This document shows positions 24,487 through 33,001 of a stretch of 33,936 nt of DNA, in pieces (position 1 is the first letter of the stretch; each line of letters starts with the position of its first letter). The stretch spans positions 1-33,936 of the forward strand of contig JAIDDJ010000058.1 of NCBI GenBank assembly GCA_029055345.1, in the 5' to 3' direction. Source of the stretch: Muribaculaceae bacterium (GTDB lineage: Bacteria > Bacteroidota > Bacteroidia > Bacteroidales > Muribaculaceae). The notes under the pieces were generated by a model. The model made no database searches. It saw nothing but the letters and a program-made list of their open reading frames with translations, and was not told the origin of the DNA. The position numbers and the translations under genes are program-made.

Positions 24487-26031
24487 ATGGCAAAACAGGA
24501 AGATGTATTCAAGACGATAGTAGCCCATGCCAAAGAGTATGGGTTCGTGTTTCAGTCGAGCGAGATTTACGATGGTCTATCAGCCGTCTATGATTACGGA
24601 CAGAACGGGGTAGAACTGAAGAACAATATCAAGCGTTACTGGTGGGAAGCTATGACGATGCTCAACGATAATATCGTGGGAATAGATTCAGCGATTTTCA
24701 TGCATCCGACGATATGGAAAGCATCCGGCCATGTGGACGCGTTCAACGACCCATTGATTGACAATAAAGATTCGAAGAAACGCTATCGTGCCGATGTGCT
24801 TATAGAAGACGAGATTGCGAAATTCGATGAAAAGATAAATAAAGAGGTAGCCAAGGCAGCGAAAAGATTCGGGGAAACCTTTGACGAGGAGATGTTCCGT
24901 CAGACCAATCCCCGTGTTCTCGAGCATACCCGCAAGCGCGATGAACTTCACCAGCGGTATTCAGATGCGATGAACGCCAATGATTTGAGCGAGTTGAAGC
25001 AAATCATCCTTGATTATGAGATAGTTGACCCGATAAGCGGCACTCGCAACTGGACAGATGTCCGCCAGTTCAATCTTATGTTCAAGACAGAGATGGGTTC
25101 GACCGCCGATGGCGCGATGGAAGTCTACCTTCGGCCGGAGACCGCTCAGGGAATATTCGTGAACTATCTGAATGTGCAAAAGACGGGGCGCATGCGCATT
25201 CCATTCGGTATAGCGCAGATAGGTAAGGCCTTCCGTAATGAGATAGTGGCACGCCAGTTCATATTCCGTATGCGCGAGTTCGAGCAGATGGAAATGCAAT
25301 TCTTTGTTAGGCCGGGAGAGGAACTCAAATGGTTTGATCATTGGCGTCAGGTGAGACTTCGCTGGCATAAGGCTCTGGGACTCGGCGATGAAAAATATCG
25401 CTACCACGACCACGAGAAACTTGCGCATTACGCTAATGCAGCCACCGATATAGAATTCCAGATGCCGTTCGGATTCAAAGAGGTGGAAGGGATTCATTCG
25501 CGAACTAATTTCGACCTTTCACAGCATGAGAAATATTCGGGTAAGAATATTAAATATTTCGATCCGGAGCTTAACGAGAGCTACGTGCCTTATGTGATCG
25601 AGACTTCGATTGGAGTTGACCGCATGTTCCTGTCGGTATTATGCAGCTGCTACGAGGCACAGGATTTGGGCAACGGTGACAGTCGAGTGGTATTGCATTT
25701 CCCGGCCCCGATAGCCCCGGTAAAATGCGCGGTATTACCCCTTGTCAAGAAAGATGGTCTACCTGAGAAGGCACGCGAGATACAGCATCGCCTACGGTTT
25801 GATTTCACCTGCCAATATGATGAGAAGGATTCCATCGGTAAGCGTTACCGCCGACAGGATGCGATCGGGACTCCTTTCTGTATCACAGTAGATCATCAGA
25901 CGCTTGAGGATGGCACGGTGACACTCCGCGAGCGCGATTCGATGGATCAGCGCAGAGTTGCCATAGATAACCTCGAAAAGATTCTTGGCGAGCAGGTAAG
26001 CCTGAATTCGCTGCTGAAGAAGCTTGTTTGA
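24487..26031 (+). CDS. glyS: Glycine--tRNA ligase (class II, single-chain type)
   Basis: Started at ATG 24487 the protein has 514 residues; the longer frame to 24391 would begin inside the promoter. It opens with M-A-K-Q-E-D-V-F-K-T-I-V-A-H-A-K-E-Y-G-F-V-F-Q-S-S and carries the class II blocks L-R-P-E-T-A-Q-G-I-F-V-N-Y (about 218-230), F-R-N-E-I-V-A-R-Q-F-I-F-R-M-R-E-F-E-Q-M-E (about 250-270) and a C-terminal anticodon-binding domain. It is the eukaryotic-like alpha2 GlyRS, not the alpha2-beta2 GlyQ/GlyS pair. It charges tRNA-Gly with glycine. It has its own promoter. Confidence 0.95.
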   Translation: MAKQEDVFKTIVAHAKEYGFVFQSSEIYDGLSAVYDYGQNGVELKNNIKRYWWEAMTMLNDNIVGIDSAIFMHPTIWKASGHVDAFNDPLIDNKDSKKRYRADVLIEDEIAKFDEKINKEVAKAAKRFGETFDEEMFRQTNPRVLEHTRKRDELHQRYSDAMNANDLSELKQIILDYEIVDPISGTRNWTDVRQFNLMFKTEMGSTADGAMEVYLRPETAQGIFVNYLNVQKTGRMRIPFGIAQIGKAFRNEIVARQFIFRMREFEQMEMQFFVRPGEELKWFDHWRQVRLRWHKALGLGDEKYRYHDHEKLAHYANAATDIEFQMPFGFKEVEGIHSRTNFDLSQHEKYSGKNIKYFDPELNESYVPYVIETSIGVDRMFLSVLCSCYEAQDLGNGDSRVVLHFPAPIAPVKCAVLPLVKKDGLPEKAREIQHRLRFDFTCQYDEKDSIGKRYRRQDAIGTPFCITVDHQTLEDGTVTLRERDSMDQRRVAIDNLEKILGEQVSLNSLLKKLV

Positions 26032-26040
26032 TAGATAAGA

Positions 26041-26083
26041 TTTATAAGTTTTATAAGTTTTATAAGTTTTATAAGTTTTATAA
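26041..26083. repeat. 9-base tandem repeat (ATAAGTTTT, just over 4 copies)
   Basis: Four exact copies of ATAAGTTTT run from 26044 to 26079, with partial copies on both sides. They lie just after the glyS stop and before lemA. No promoter of the TAnnTTTG type was seen between the repeat and lemA, so the repeat or the A/T-rich stretch after it may carry the lemA expression signals. Confidence 0.9.
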
Positions 26084-26133
26084 TAACTATAAAAAATTAT
26101 AAATCAGGGCATAAGATATAAAACCATTTATAG

Positions 26134-26721
26134 ATGAATATACTTAAAAAAATAGGGCTTAGTATAGTAGGGCTCGTAGGGATGATGGGGCTGACTTCTT
26201 GTAATTACAACAGCCTTGTTGAGAAGCAGCAGAATGTGGATCAAAGCTGGGCTCAGGTAGAGAATCAGTATCAGCGTCGTGCCGACTTGATTCCCAATCT
26301 TGTCAACACGGTAAAAGGATATTCTACTCATGAGGAGGAGACACTTGTGAAAGTGACGGAGGCGCGTGCAAAGGCCACATCCATCACAATCGATGCCGAC
26401 AATCTGACAGAGGAGAATCTTGCAAAGTTTCAGGCAGCGCAGAATGAACTCAGCCAGGCGCTAAAGTCATTATTAGCCGTAACGGAAGCTTATCCTGACC
26501 TGAAAGCGAATGAGAACTTCATGAATCTACAGGCCCAGCTCGAAGGGACTGAGAACAGGATAGCAACAGAGCGTCAGCGCTACACGGAAGCCGTCCGGGA
26601 CTATAATACAGCGATTAAGAAATTCCCGACCAACATATACGCGGGTTGGTTCGGTTTTGAAACGAAGCCCCAGTTCAAGGCCGAGGCCGGTGCGGAAAAG
26701 GCTCCGGAGGTTAAATTCTGA
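26134..26721 (+). CDS. lemA: LemA family lipoprotein
   Basis: The 195-residue protein has a lipoprotein signal (lipobox L-T-S-C, Cys23) followed by the LemA block Y-N-S-L-V-E-K-Q-Q-N-V-D-Q-S-W-A-Q-V-E-N-Q-Y-Q-R-R-A-D-L-I-P-N-L (about 25-56). It continues with the long helical body, K-F-P-T-N-I-Y-A-G-W-F-G-F near 165-177 and a short tail. LemA proteins are helical-bundle membrane proteins of unknown molecular function. The expected lemA partner, a TPM-domain gene, is absent; an FKBP-like gene follows instead after 5 bases. Confidence 0.93.
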   Translation: MNILKKIGLSIVGLVGMMGLTSCNYNSLVEKQQNVDQSWAQVENQYQRRADLIPNLVNTVKGYSTHEEETLVKVTEARAKATSITIDADNLTEENLAKFQAAQNELSQALKSLLAVTEAYPDLKANENFMNLQAQLEGTENRIATERQRYTEAVRDYNTAIKKFPTNIYAGWFGFETKPQFKAEAGAEKAPEVKF

Positions 26722-26726
26722 GTAAT

Positions 26727-27251
26727 ATGCCGAATATAGCGAAATATTTACTTTTAGCCATGACTCTGTTTGTGCCGGCATTTTTGCAGAGCTGCATAGA
26801 CGGAGACGATGAGGATTATCAGGCATGGCGAGACGTCAATGACGCATATATCAACTCCCTTAACCTGAACGAGTATGAGAAAGTTGCGCCTGACTGGGCG
26901 CCTCTAAATCCGGTCTATATCAAATGGCATAACGACCGCACACTGACGAAGGATAATCTGGTTCCGATGTCGACTTCCACCATAACGATGAAATATGAAC
27001 TGGAGGATATCAACGGAACAAAGATAGAGAATACGTATGCTCGTCAGGACAGCGCATATACTTGCAAGCCTAACCAGAATGTAATCGGGATGTGGATTGC
27101 TCTGACCACCATGCATGTGGGCGATTCCGTAACTTTGGTTATCCCGTACTCATCAGGATACGGGGCGGAAATCCGCTCATCGATGAAGCCATTTACAGAC
27201 CTTATCTTCCATATGAAGTTAAAGAGTATCACGGCTTTCGAGAAGCAGTGA
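26727..27251 (+). CDS. FKBP-type peptidyl-prolyl isomerase-like lipoprotein
   Basis: The 174-residue protein has a lipoprotein signal (lipobox L-Q-S-C, Cys23) and an acidic mature start (D-G-D-D-E-D). Residues about 85-172 read as a compact FKBP fold: T-I-T-M-K-Y-E-L-E-D, then V-I-G-M-W-I-A-L-T-T-M-H-V-G-D-S-V-T-L-V-I-P-Y and S-G-Y-G-A near 145, ending L-I-F-H-M-K-L-K-S-I. FKBPs speed up cis-trans proline isomerisation; a periplasm- or outer-membrane-facing chaperone role is inferred. It is probably cotranscribed with lemA (5-base gap). Some active-site aromatics are not obvious, so activity is uncertain. Confidence 0.78.
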   Translation: MPNIAKYLLLAMTLFVPAFLQSCIDGDDEDYQAWRDVNDAYINSLNLNEYEKVAPDWAPLNPVYIKWHNDRTLTKDNLVPMSTSTITMKYELEDINGTKIENTYARQDSAYTCKPNQNVIGMWIALTTMHVGDSVTLVIPYSSGYGAEIRSSMKPFTDLIFHMKLKSITAFEKQ

Positions 27252-27288
27252 TTCAGGATATTCAGGCGTTTGGCCTGGAGATTTCATG

Positions 27289-27316
27289 AGGTTATGGGGT
27301 TATAAGGTTATGGGGT
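27289..27316. repeat. Two direct copies of AGGTTATGGGGT
   Basis: The 12-base unit is at 27289-27300 and 27305-27316, period 16. It fills the gap between the FKBP-like gene and the S9 peptidase. The spacer TTATAAG resembles the tandem repeat at 26041-26083, so both may belong to one class of A/T-rich intergenic repeat. Confidence 0.75.
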
Positions 27317-27346
27317 AAAGGGAAGGAATTTTTAAGAAGACGAGAA

Positions 27347-29872
27347 ATGAAGAGAGGGACTTTATTATTGGCGGGAGCGGCGCTTATGACAGGCGCATTA
27401 ATAGCATCCGGGTATACTATCAAGGAGTATAAGGGAGCCCGACCGGAACTTCTTAACGTACCGGTAACGCCTGATTCAATGCATAAGGAGAATGCTTTCA
27501 AGACGGAAAAGCTGCTTGACTCGCGAGCTTTTATTGACGGTATGACGGCAGACTGGACAACGATGGTGCCGGACACAGCGGGTGTGTTGCGCCTGGCGTC
27601 AGCTATGGATAAGCCGGAGCTCCATTCATTCAGTACTCGTCTTCGTGCGGAGCGGTTCGCAAAGGGCAAACTGGTTCTTAATTCCACCTCCAGGGCATCG
27701 GTTAAAGTAAATGGGGAAACCAAGATAAGCAAGACAACAGCGGATTCCACGGCTCAAAAAACAGACACTCCACTCGAACTTCTGCCGGAAGCTGATTATG
27801 AGATATTCATAAATATCCTGGCTATGCCTGATGATAAGAGCGCTCCGGAATTCTCACTTGAATTTGAACCTGAAGATGAATTCAAGAATGTAGGGTTGAA
27901 GTCAGGGCCGATGCTTAAAAAGCGTGTTAGCCCGCTGAGCACGATGCTTGGTGAGAGGACCACACTCATGCGTCTCTCCCCTACCGGCAAATATCTGATC
28001 AGCCTTACGCGCGAGACATATTCAGCAACTGAAACCCAATGGCGGTCATCATTGATAGAGACTGCAACAGGGAAAGTTCTGTCGGAAGGAATCAATAATA
28101 ACGCTGAATGGATTGCAGGAACGGATGCCTATTGGTATGCCGTGAAAGTAAATGGCCGATATGACATTTATCGCACGGATGTTCCATCAATGCGTACGCG
28201 GATTATGGCAAAAGGATTTCCCGATGACAAGGCGACCATTTCGCCCGATGGGAAATATATCTATTATTACGATACGGTGGATGCCGAGAAGGAAAGCGGT
28301 ATCATGCGTCGTTACAAAAGTCCTGACGACCGCATTCCGGGAGATGGCGACCGGAGCTACATAATGCGATATGAGCCTGAGACTAAAATAACCACCATTC
28401 TTACGAGCGGCGGTCCGTCAACGATGATATACGATTTCACCCGCGATGGGTCGAAGATGCTTTATGGTTCGGTGGAACAGACCCCCGATCGGTATCCTTT
28501 CTATAATTACACGGTAGTTGAGATGGATACAAGGACCCTGAAGTCCGATACGCTCATCAACCATATGGAGAATGGGCTCACGAATGCGATATATTCACCC
28601 GATGGCAAGGAATTGTTCATAACCGCATCTCCGGATGCATTCGGAGGTATCGGGGCAAATTACGCACCACACGAAATAGGGAATGACTTCGATGGTCAGG
28701 GCTATATCTTTGAGATAGCAACGAGAAAAGCACGGGCTGTCACGCGTGACTTCGATCCGGCCGTACAGTCAACGTCAGTATGGAATGCGGCTGACGGCAA
28801 GATTTATTTTCTTGGCGAGGCGGGTTTCGGAAAGAATATATATCGGCTTGACCCCAAGAGTGGTAAAATCACAGAACTCAAGGCATCGGAGCCTTACGTG
28901 CGCGACTTCAGCATCGGAGAAAACGATGCCACTTGGCTTGCCTACATAGGGGGATCGTTCATAACAGACGGCAGAGCCTATCTGATGAATCTGAAGAACG
29001 GCACATCGCGTCAATTAGCTGATCCGCTGGCACGCGTCACCTCAGAAATTGAGTTTGGCAAGATGGAACCGTGGAAATTCACCACAAAAGATGGCACAGT
29101 CGTGGATGGATGGTATTGCCTTCCTCCGGATTTCGACCCATCGAAGAAATACCCCATGATCGTATATTATTATGGGGGCACGTCGCCATCGACGGCATCG
29201 TTCTATCATCTGTACACTCCACAGGTGTTCGCTTCGCGCGACTACGTGGTATATGTATTGAATCCGAGCGGAACTACCGGCTATGGTCAGGAGTATTCAG
29301 CAAGGCACGTCAATGCGTGGGGAAAACGGACCGCAGAAGAAATCATAGAAGGGACGAAGCATTTCTGCAAAGAACATAAATTTGTCAACGAAAAGAAGAT
29401 AGGCTGCATCGGGGCTAGCTACGGGGGCTTCATGACCCAGTATCTGCAGACGCTGACTGATATATTCGCAGCCGCAGTGTCGCACGCCGGAATCTCAAAC
29501 GTGACTTCTTATTGGGGAGAAGGCTTCTGGGGCTACAGTTATAATTCCGTGGCAGCCGCCAAGAGCTACCCCTGGAATAATCCTGAGCTTTACACACAGC
29601 AAGGTTCACTCTTCAGTGCCGACAAGATTCACACTCCGCTACTGCTTCTTCACGGAACGGTTGATACGAATGTGCCCATCGGTGAGAGTATCCAGCTTTT
29701 CAATGCATTGCGGATTCTTGGCCGGGAAGTAGAGTTCATTACGGTAAAGGATGAGAATCATGTGATAAGCGGATTCGACAGCAAGCAGGTATGGCAGAAC
29801 ACCATCATGGCCTGGTTTGCCAAATGGCTTCAGGATGACCCGCGTTGGTGGGAAGAAATGTTTGGCAAATGA
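27347..29872 (+). CDS. S9 family (prolyl oligopeptidase) serine peptidase, secreted
   Basis: The 841-residue protein starts with a signal peptide (M-K-R-G-T-L-L-L-A-G..., hydrophobic to about residue 22), so it acts in the periplasm or outside. The first two thirds form a beta-propeller region with repeated S-P-D/T-G-K motifs; the last 250 residues are an alpha/beta hydrolase. The catalytic triad is Ser691 (G-A-S-Y-G-G), Asp773 (H-G-T-V-D-T-N-V-P) and His805 (D-E-N-H-V). Such enzymes cleave short peptides, often dipeptides after proline or alanine; substrate is not known. It leads a four-gene unit joined by ATGA overlaps. Confidence 0.93.
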   Translation: MKRGTLLLAGAALMTGALIASGYTIKEYKGARPELLNVPVTPDSMHKENAFKTEKLLDSRAFIDGMTADWTTMVPDTAGVLRLASAMDKPELHSFSTRLRAERFAKGKLVLNSTSRASVKVNGETKISKTTADSTAQKTDTPLELLPEADYEIFINILAMPDDKSAPEFSLEFEPEDEFKNVGLKSGPMLKKRVSPLSTMLGERTTLMRLSPTGKYLISLTRETYSATETQWRSSLIETATGKVLSEGINNNAEWIAGTDAYWYAVKVNGRYDIYRTDVPSMRTRIMAKGFPDDKATISPDGKYIYYYDTVDAEKESGIMRRYKSPDDRIPGDGDRSYIMRYEPETKITTILTSGGPSTMIYDFTRDGSKMLYGSVEQTPDRYPFYNYTVVEMDTRTLKSDTLINHMENGLTNAIYSPDGKELFITASPDAFGGIGANYAPHEIGNDFDGQGYIFEIATRKARAVTRDFDPAVQSTSVWNAADGKIYFLGEAGFGKNIYRLDPKSGKITELKASEPYVRDFSIGENDATWLAYIGGSFITDGRAYLMNLKNGTSRQLADPLARVTSEIEFGKMEPWKFTTKDGTVVDGWYCLPPDFDPSKKYPMIVYYYGGTSPSTASFYHLYTPQVFASRDYVVYVLNPSGTTGYGQEYSARHVNAWGKRTAEEIIEGTKHFCKEHKFVNEKKIGCIGASYGGFMTQYLQTLTDIFAAAVSHAGISNVTSYWGEGFWGYSYNSVAAAKSYPWNNPELYTQQGSLFSADKIHTPLLLLHGTVDTNVPIGESIQLFNALRILGREVEFITVKDENHVISGFDSKQVWQNTIMAWFAKWLQDDPRWWEEMFGK

Positions 29873-30216
29873 TTAAAGGAATTATGAGTATGATATATCG
29901 GGCGGTTTTGTTCGCTTTATTGGGTTTAAGCTTCTGCGGGTGTTCATCGCGAGGCAATCAGGTAGCGGCAGAGGAGACAGCCGAGCAGATAGAGTCGGCG
30001 CGTATAGCAGGCAGAGAAGCGGCACGCACATTTGTAAACCGCCAATGGAAAGACACCTTGGAACTTCAGGGCCAGTTGATAGAGGCGGGAGCGCAGCGGG
30101 CTCGTTTCGACAGTCTTCCGGCGCAAAGGGCAGCTTATGATTCGGCCTTCATGTCGACAGTAAGGACAGTGCGCCCGGACGTAGCGGCTCACCTTGAACG
30201 ATACAGGCCGAGATGA
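29869..30216 (+). CDS. Small predicted lipoprotein, unrecognised
   Basis: Started at ATG 29869 (overlapping the S9 stop as ATGA) the product has 115 residues. A hydrophobic segment ends in S-F-C-G-C-S-S, so the lipid-carrying Cys is residue 23 or 25; the lipobox is weak. The mature part is short, helical and rich in Glu, Arg and Ala (E-E-T-A-E-Q-I-E-S-A-R-I-A-G-R-E-A-A-R). I do not recognise a family. It is translationally coupled on both sides: its stop overlaps the next ATG by four bases. Later ATGs at 29884 and 29890 are possible starts. Confidence 0.75.
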   Translation: MIKGIMSMIYRAVLFALLGLSFCGCSSRGNQVAAEETAEQIESARIAGREAARTFVNRQWKDTLELQGQLIEAGAQRARFDSLPAQRAAYDSAFMSTVRTVRPDVAAHLERYRPR

Positions 30217-31013
30217 CCGGCAAGGAGCTGGACCGGCTGCTTCTTGAGGAGGCGGAGCGCATCAACACGCCATCGTTCATTCAGGACGACCCGGTGCAAT
30301 TCCCGCATAGGTTTGATGATCTTCGGGACATTGAAATAACGGCATTTCTTGTTGCGGCGATATCATGGGGAAAAAGGACCATGATACTCAGGGATTCAGA
30401 AAGACTTCTTTCGATTATGGATCAACAGCCCTACCGCTATATGATGGATGAGGGTTATGAGGATCTGGACCCTTGTCTTAATATCCACCGGACTTTCTTT
30501 GCCCGTGACCTTCAGTGGTATCTTCGCGGCTTGCGGGAAATTTATAAAAGGTCTGAGACATTGAACGACTTTGCAAAGTCAATTCGTGTAGGGACTTCGG
30601 AAGCCCCGGCATGGGAACTTGCCTCCGGTATGCGGGGGATAATCGAGTCGGTCAATGAAGGCAAAAGGTGCCCGCAATGCCTGCCGACAAATCTTTCAAC
30701 CACAGCCCTGAAGCGCATCAATATGGCGTTGCGCTGGCTTGTAAGGAATGATGGGAAAGTTGATTTAGGAGTCTGGAATTGCATAAAACCGGAACAACTT
30801 TATATACCTTTGGACGTTCATGTAGGCAACACGGCCCGCGCATTAGGTGTGCTTGACAGGAAAGCCAACGATAGGCGGAGCTGTGAGATACTCACTGGGA
30901 AAGCCCGGGAAATAAATCCGTCTGACCCGGCATTGCTCGATTTTGCCCTGTTCGGTCTCGGAGTGACCGGGGCTATTGATAAGAAATCTCCTATTATTTT
31001 ATCTGACAAATGA
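30213..31013 (+). CDS. TIGR02757 family protein (DUF2400)
   Basis: The 266-residue cytoplasmic protein matches the TIGR02757/DUF2400 family: P-V-Q-F-P-H-R-F (residues about 27-34), D-I-E-I-T-A-F-L-V-A-A-I-S-W-G-K-R (about 39-55) and the block Y-I-P-L-D-V-H-V-G-N-T-A-R-A-L-G (about 196-211). Family members are conserved in Bacteroidota and others, and the helical pattern with L-D-V-H recalls HhH-type DNA glycosylases, but no function is proven that I know of. Coupled by ATGA to the lipoprotein before and the hydrolase after it. Confidence 0.88.
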   Translation: MTGKELDRLLLEEAERINTPSFIQDDPVQFPHRFDDLRDIEITAFLVAAISWGKRTMILRDSERLLSIMDQQPYRYMMDEGYEDLDPCLNIHRTFFARDLQWYLRGLREIYKRSETLNDFAKSIRVGTSEAPAWELASGMRGIIESVNEGKRCPQCLPTNLSTTALKRINMALRWLVRNDGKVDLGVWNCIKPEQLYIPLDVHVGNTARALGVLDRKANDRRSCEILTGKAREINPSDPALLDFALFGLGVTGAIDKKSPIILSDK

Positions 31014-32515
31014 TTGATTTAAGGAAAGATATTAAACAAATTCTGATATTAGCATTTTTACTGTTCATTTCGACTGCAACCCTCATGGGGAGCAATCCCA
31101 AACGGGAATTCAGGGGAGCTTGGCTTCATGTCATCGGGCAGACCCAATGGCAGAACAAGACAACCGAGCAGGCGAAGGCATATATCAGGGAGCAGTTTGA
31201 CAAGCTACAGAACGCGGGGTGCAATGCCGTGATATTTCAGGTACGCCCCATGGCCGATGCAGTGTATAAATCCGAGCTGGAACCTTGGAGTTCATGGCTG
31301 ACGGGGAAGCGAGGCAAAGCTCCATCGCCGATGTGGGACCCGATGGAATACGCCATAGAAGAGGCACATAAAAGGGGCATGGAGTTTCATGCCTGGCTTA
31401 ATCCTTACCGGGTAACATCAACAGCCAAAGAAGTGCTACCTGCCGACCACATGAGCAATCGGCATCCGGAGCGGTTTTTCAGGTATAACGGTCAGATATT
31501 GTTCGATCCGGCTTATCAGGAGAACCGGGATCACATATGCGAGGTGATAACAGATATACTTGACCGCTATGACGTGGATGCGATCCATATCGATGATTAT
31601 TTTTACCCCTACCCTGTCAAGGGACAAGCTATACCGGATGACAAGAGTTATGCGAAATTCGGGAACGGTAAGAACCGAGGAGACTGGCGCCGCCATAACG
31701 TGGACCTACTTATCGAGCAGATGCACCGAACAATAAAGGAGAAAAAGCCCTGGGTAAGATTCGGAGTGAGCCCGTTCGGCATATGGCGCAACAAGAAGTC
31801 GGACCCTCGGGGTTCGAACAGTTCGGGACTCCAGAATTATGACGATTTATATGCTGATGTGCTTCTTTGGGCCAAGAACGGCTGGATAGACTATTTGGCT
31901 CCTCAGCTATATTGGAATCTTGACACACAGGCTGCTCCGAGCCGCTCTCTGGCAAAATGGTGGAATGACAATGCCAACGGAGTCGACATATATATCGGTC
32001 AGGATGTGCAACGCACGATGAATGTGGCCGACCCCGGAAACAATGACAAGAACGAGCTTGATACAAAGGTGAAGTTGTCGCGCCGGTTGCCCAATGTGAA
32101 GGGAAATATCTGGTGGCATGGATATTGGGTAACCGGGAATTACAAGGGCGCGGCGGATTCGCTGGCAATGAAGTATCAGAGCACGATAGCGTTACCACCA
32201 GCCTATGGAGACGTTCATCAGCGGCCCAAGACCATAGCCGACCTGAAGATAGAGAAAAAGGGTGGCGACACGTTCCTTAGCTGGGAAGCGCCAAAACGTC
32301 AGGGAATGCGTGAGCATGAGAGCGACATTGTGAAATATATCGTTTATGAGTTTTTTCCCGGTGAGAGCCAGAATATAGAGGATTCGGAAGCGATAGTAGC
32401 GATGACTCCATTGACGCGAGTGAAGGTGGACAGCGACAAGGGGCTGACTTTTGCCGTCACGGCCGTAGACCGAATGAACCGGGAATCCAAGCCGGTATAT
32501 ATCTATAGTAAATAG
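31010..32515 (+). CDS. Family 10-like glycosyl hydrolase (GHL10/DUF187), secreted
   Basis: This 501-residue protein has a signal peptide (hydrophobic residues about 10-26) and starts its catalytic domain with K-R-E-F-R-G-A-W-L-H-V (about 30-40). It carries the (beta/alpha)8 blocks C-N-A-V-I-F-Q-V-R-P-M-A-D-A (about 69-82), M-E-F-H-A-W-L-N-P-Y-R (about 124-134), D-A-I-H-I-D-D-Y-F-Y-P-Y (about 192-203) and W-I-D-Y-L-A-P-Q-L-Y-W-N (about 289-300). This is the YngK-like family of putative glycosidases. The C-terminal 90 residues look like a fibronectin III-like domain. A cell-wall or host-glycan substrate is possible but not readable. Its ATG overlaps the previous stop. Confidence 0.9.
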   Translation: MIDLRKDIKQILILAFLLFISTATLMGSNPKREFRGAWLHVIGQTQWQNKTTEQAKAYIREQFDKLQNAGCNAVIFQVRPMADAVYKSELEPWSSWLTGKRGKAPSPMWDPMEYAIEEAHKRGMEFHAWLNPYRVTSTAKEVLPADHMSNRHPERFFRYNGQILFDPAYQENRDHICEVITDILDRYDVDAIHIDDYFYPYPVKGQAIPDDKSYAKFGNGKNRGDWRRHNVDLLIEQMHRTIKEKKPWVRFGVSPFGIWRNKKSDPRGSNSSGLQNYDDLYADVLLWAKNGWIDYLAPQLYWNLDTQAAPSRSLAKWWNDNANGVDIYIGQDVQRTMNVADPGNNDKNELDTKVKLSRRLPNVKGNIWWHGYWVTGNYKGAADSLAMKYQSTIALPPAYGDVHQRPKTIADLKIEKKGGDTFLSWEAPKRQGMREHESDIVKYIVYEFFPGESQNIEDSEAIVAMTPLTRVKVDSDKGLTFAVTAVDRMNRESKPVYIYSK

Positions 32516-32616
32516 ATAATAATAAATTTTGGTCATCAACATAAGAAAGTATAAGGCGCTAATAATAAAAAATCGTAAAGATGCCGGGGTTAGTTTTCAT
32601 GTTGAATGCTAAAATG

Positions 32617-32647
32617 TTGTAGGATTAAGAAAAATATTATAACTTTG
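32617..32647 (+). promoter_or_regulatory. Promoter of the 32.65-kb structured RNA
   Basis: TTG at 32617-32619 and TAACTTTG at 32640-32647 are 20 bases apart, matching the Bacteroidota -33/-7 promoter. Transcription would begin near 32654, about 395 bases before the next start codon and about 11 bases before the closing helix of the RNA. Positions 32516-32616 hold nothing I can name. Confidence 0.78.
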
Positions 32648-32653
32648 CGGATA

Positions 32654-33001
32654 CAGACCGTTTCGCAGAAGCCCCGGTTGAGGGGTATAAAGAGGCGGGT
32701 ATGTAGACTCACACGTAGAGACGTGTGATAAATAGATGATTCAAAAGCGTTTATCCGCGCTGATTCTTGACCAATCGAAATTCTCGCAAAATTTCATTTA
32801 GAAGTCAAGGATTGAGCAACGGTAGATGCCCGTGGATATGTAGAATATCTCTTATATGGTGTTGTCGTGAGATAACCCATATGGGTATATATACATATAA
32901 ATGCGTGGGCTTCTGCAGGTTGCCGTCCAACTTCTAAAGGGCAATGCGAGAAGCCTCGATTGGTAGGATGGCAACAGATACAGATTCCTACGCTCTTTTT
33001 T
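32654..33001 (+). ncRNA. Large structured RNA of unknown class (non-coding RNA or riboswitch-like leader)
   Basis: About 350 bases lie between a good promoter and a T-run, with no convincing gene. Helices found by hand: P1 32665-32674/32907-32916 (10 bp, perfect); P2 32695-32701/32752-32758 (7 bp, one G-T); a hairpin 32710-32716/32721-32727 (7 bp, AGAG loop); P3 32763-32771/32804-32812 (9 bp, one G-T), with an inner hairpin 32777-32782/32790-32795; and a last helix 32919-32928/32966-32975 (10 bp, one G-T) directly after P1. The tmRNA ends, RNase P GAGGAAAG box and SRP GGAA loop are absent. It may act alone or control the lipoprotein genes at 33049-33875. Confidence 0.6.
32963..33001 (+). terminator. 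Possible terminator of the structured RNA, overlapped by a competing helix
   Basis: GTAGGA at 32963-32968 pairs with TCCTAC at 32986-32991, then GC and a T-run at 32994-33001 with one C. The stem is only 6 bp with a 17-base loop, so it is weak. Its left arm shares 32966-32968 with the 10-bp helix 32919-32928/32966-32975, so the two cannot form together. Confidence 0.5.

Noticed and set aside
26041..26083. Possible CRISPR array
   Set aside because: The unit is 9 bases without spacers, a simple tandem repeat.
32665..32916. Inverted repeats flanking about 230 bases, possible invertible promoter
   Set aside because: The good promoter lies outside the repeats, no promoter with fitting spacing was found inside, and no recombinase is nearby. 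RNA folding explains the repeats and the inner helices better.
32640..33001. tmRNA, RNase P RNA or SRP RNA
   Set aside because: The tRNA-like ends and tag frame of tmRNA, the GAGGAAAG/ACAGAAA boxes of RNase P and the GGAA-loop helix of SRP RNA are all missing.
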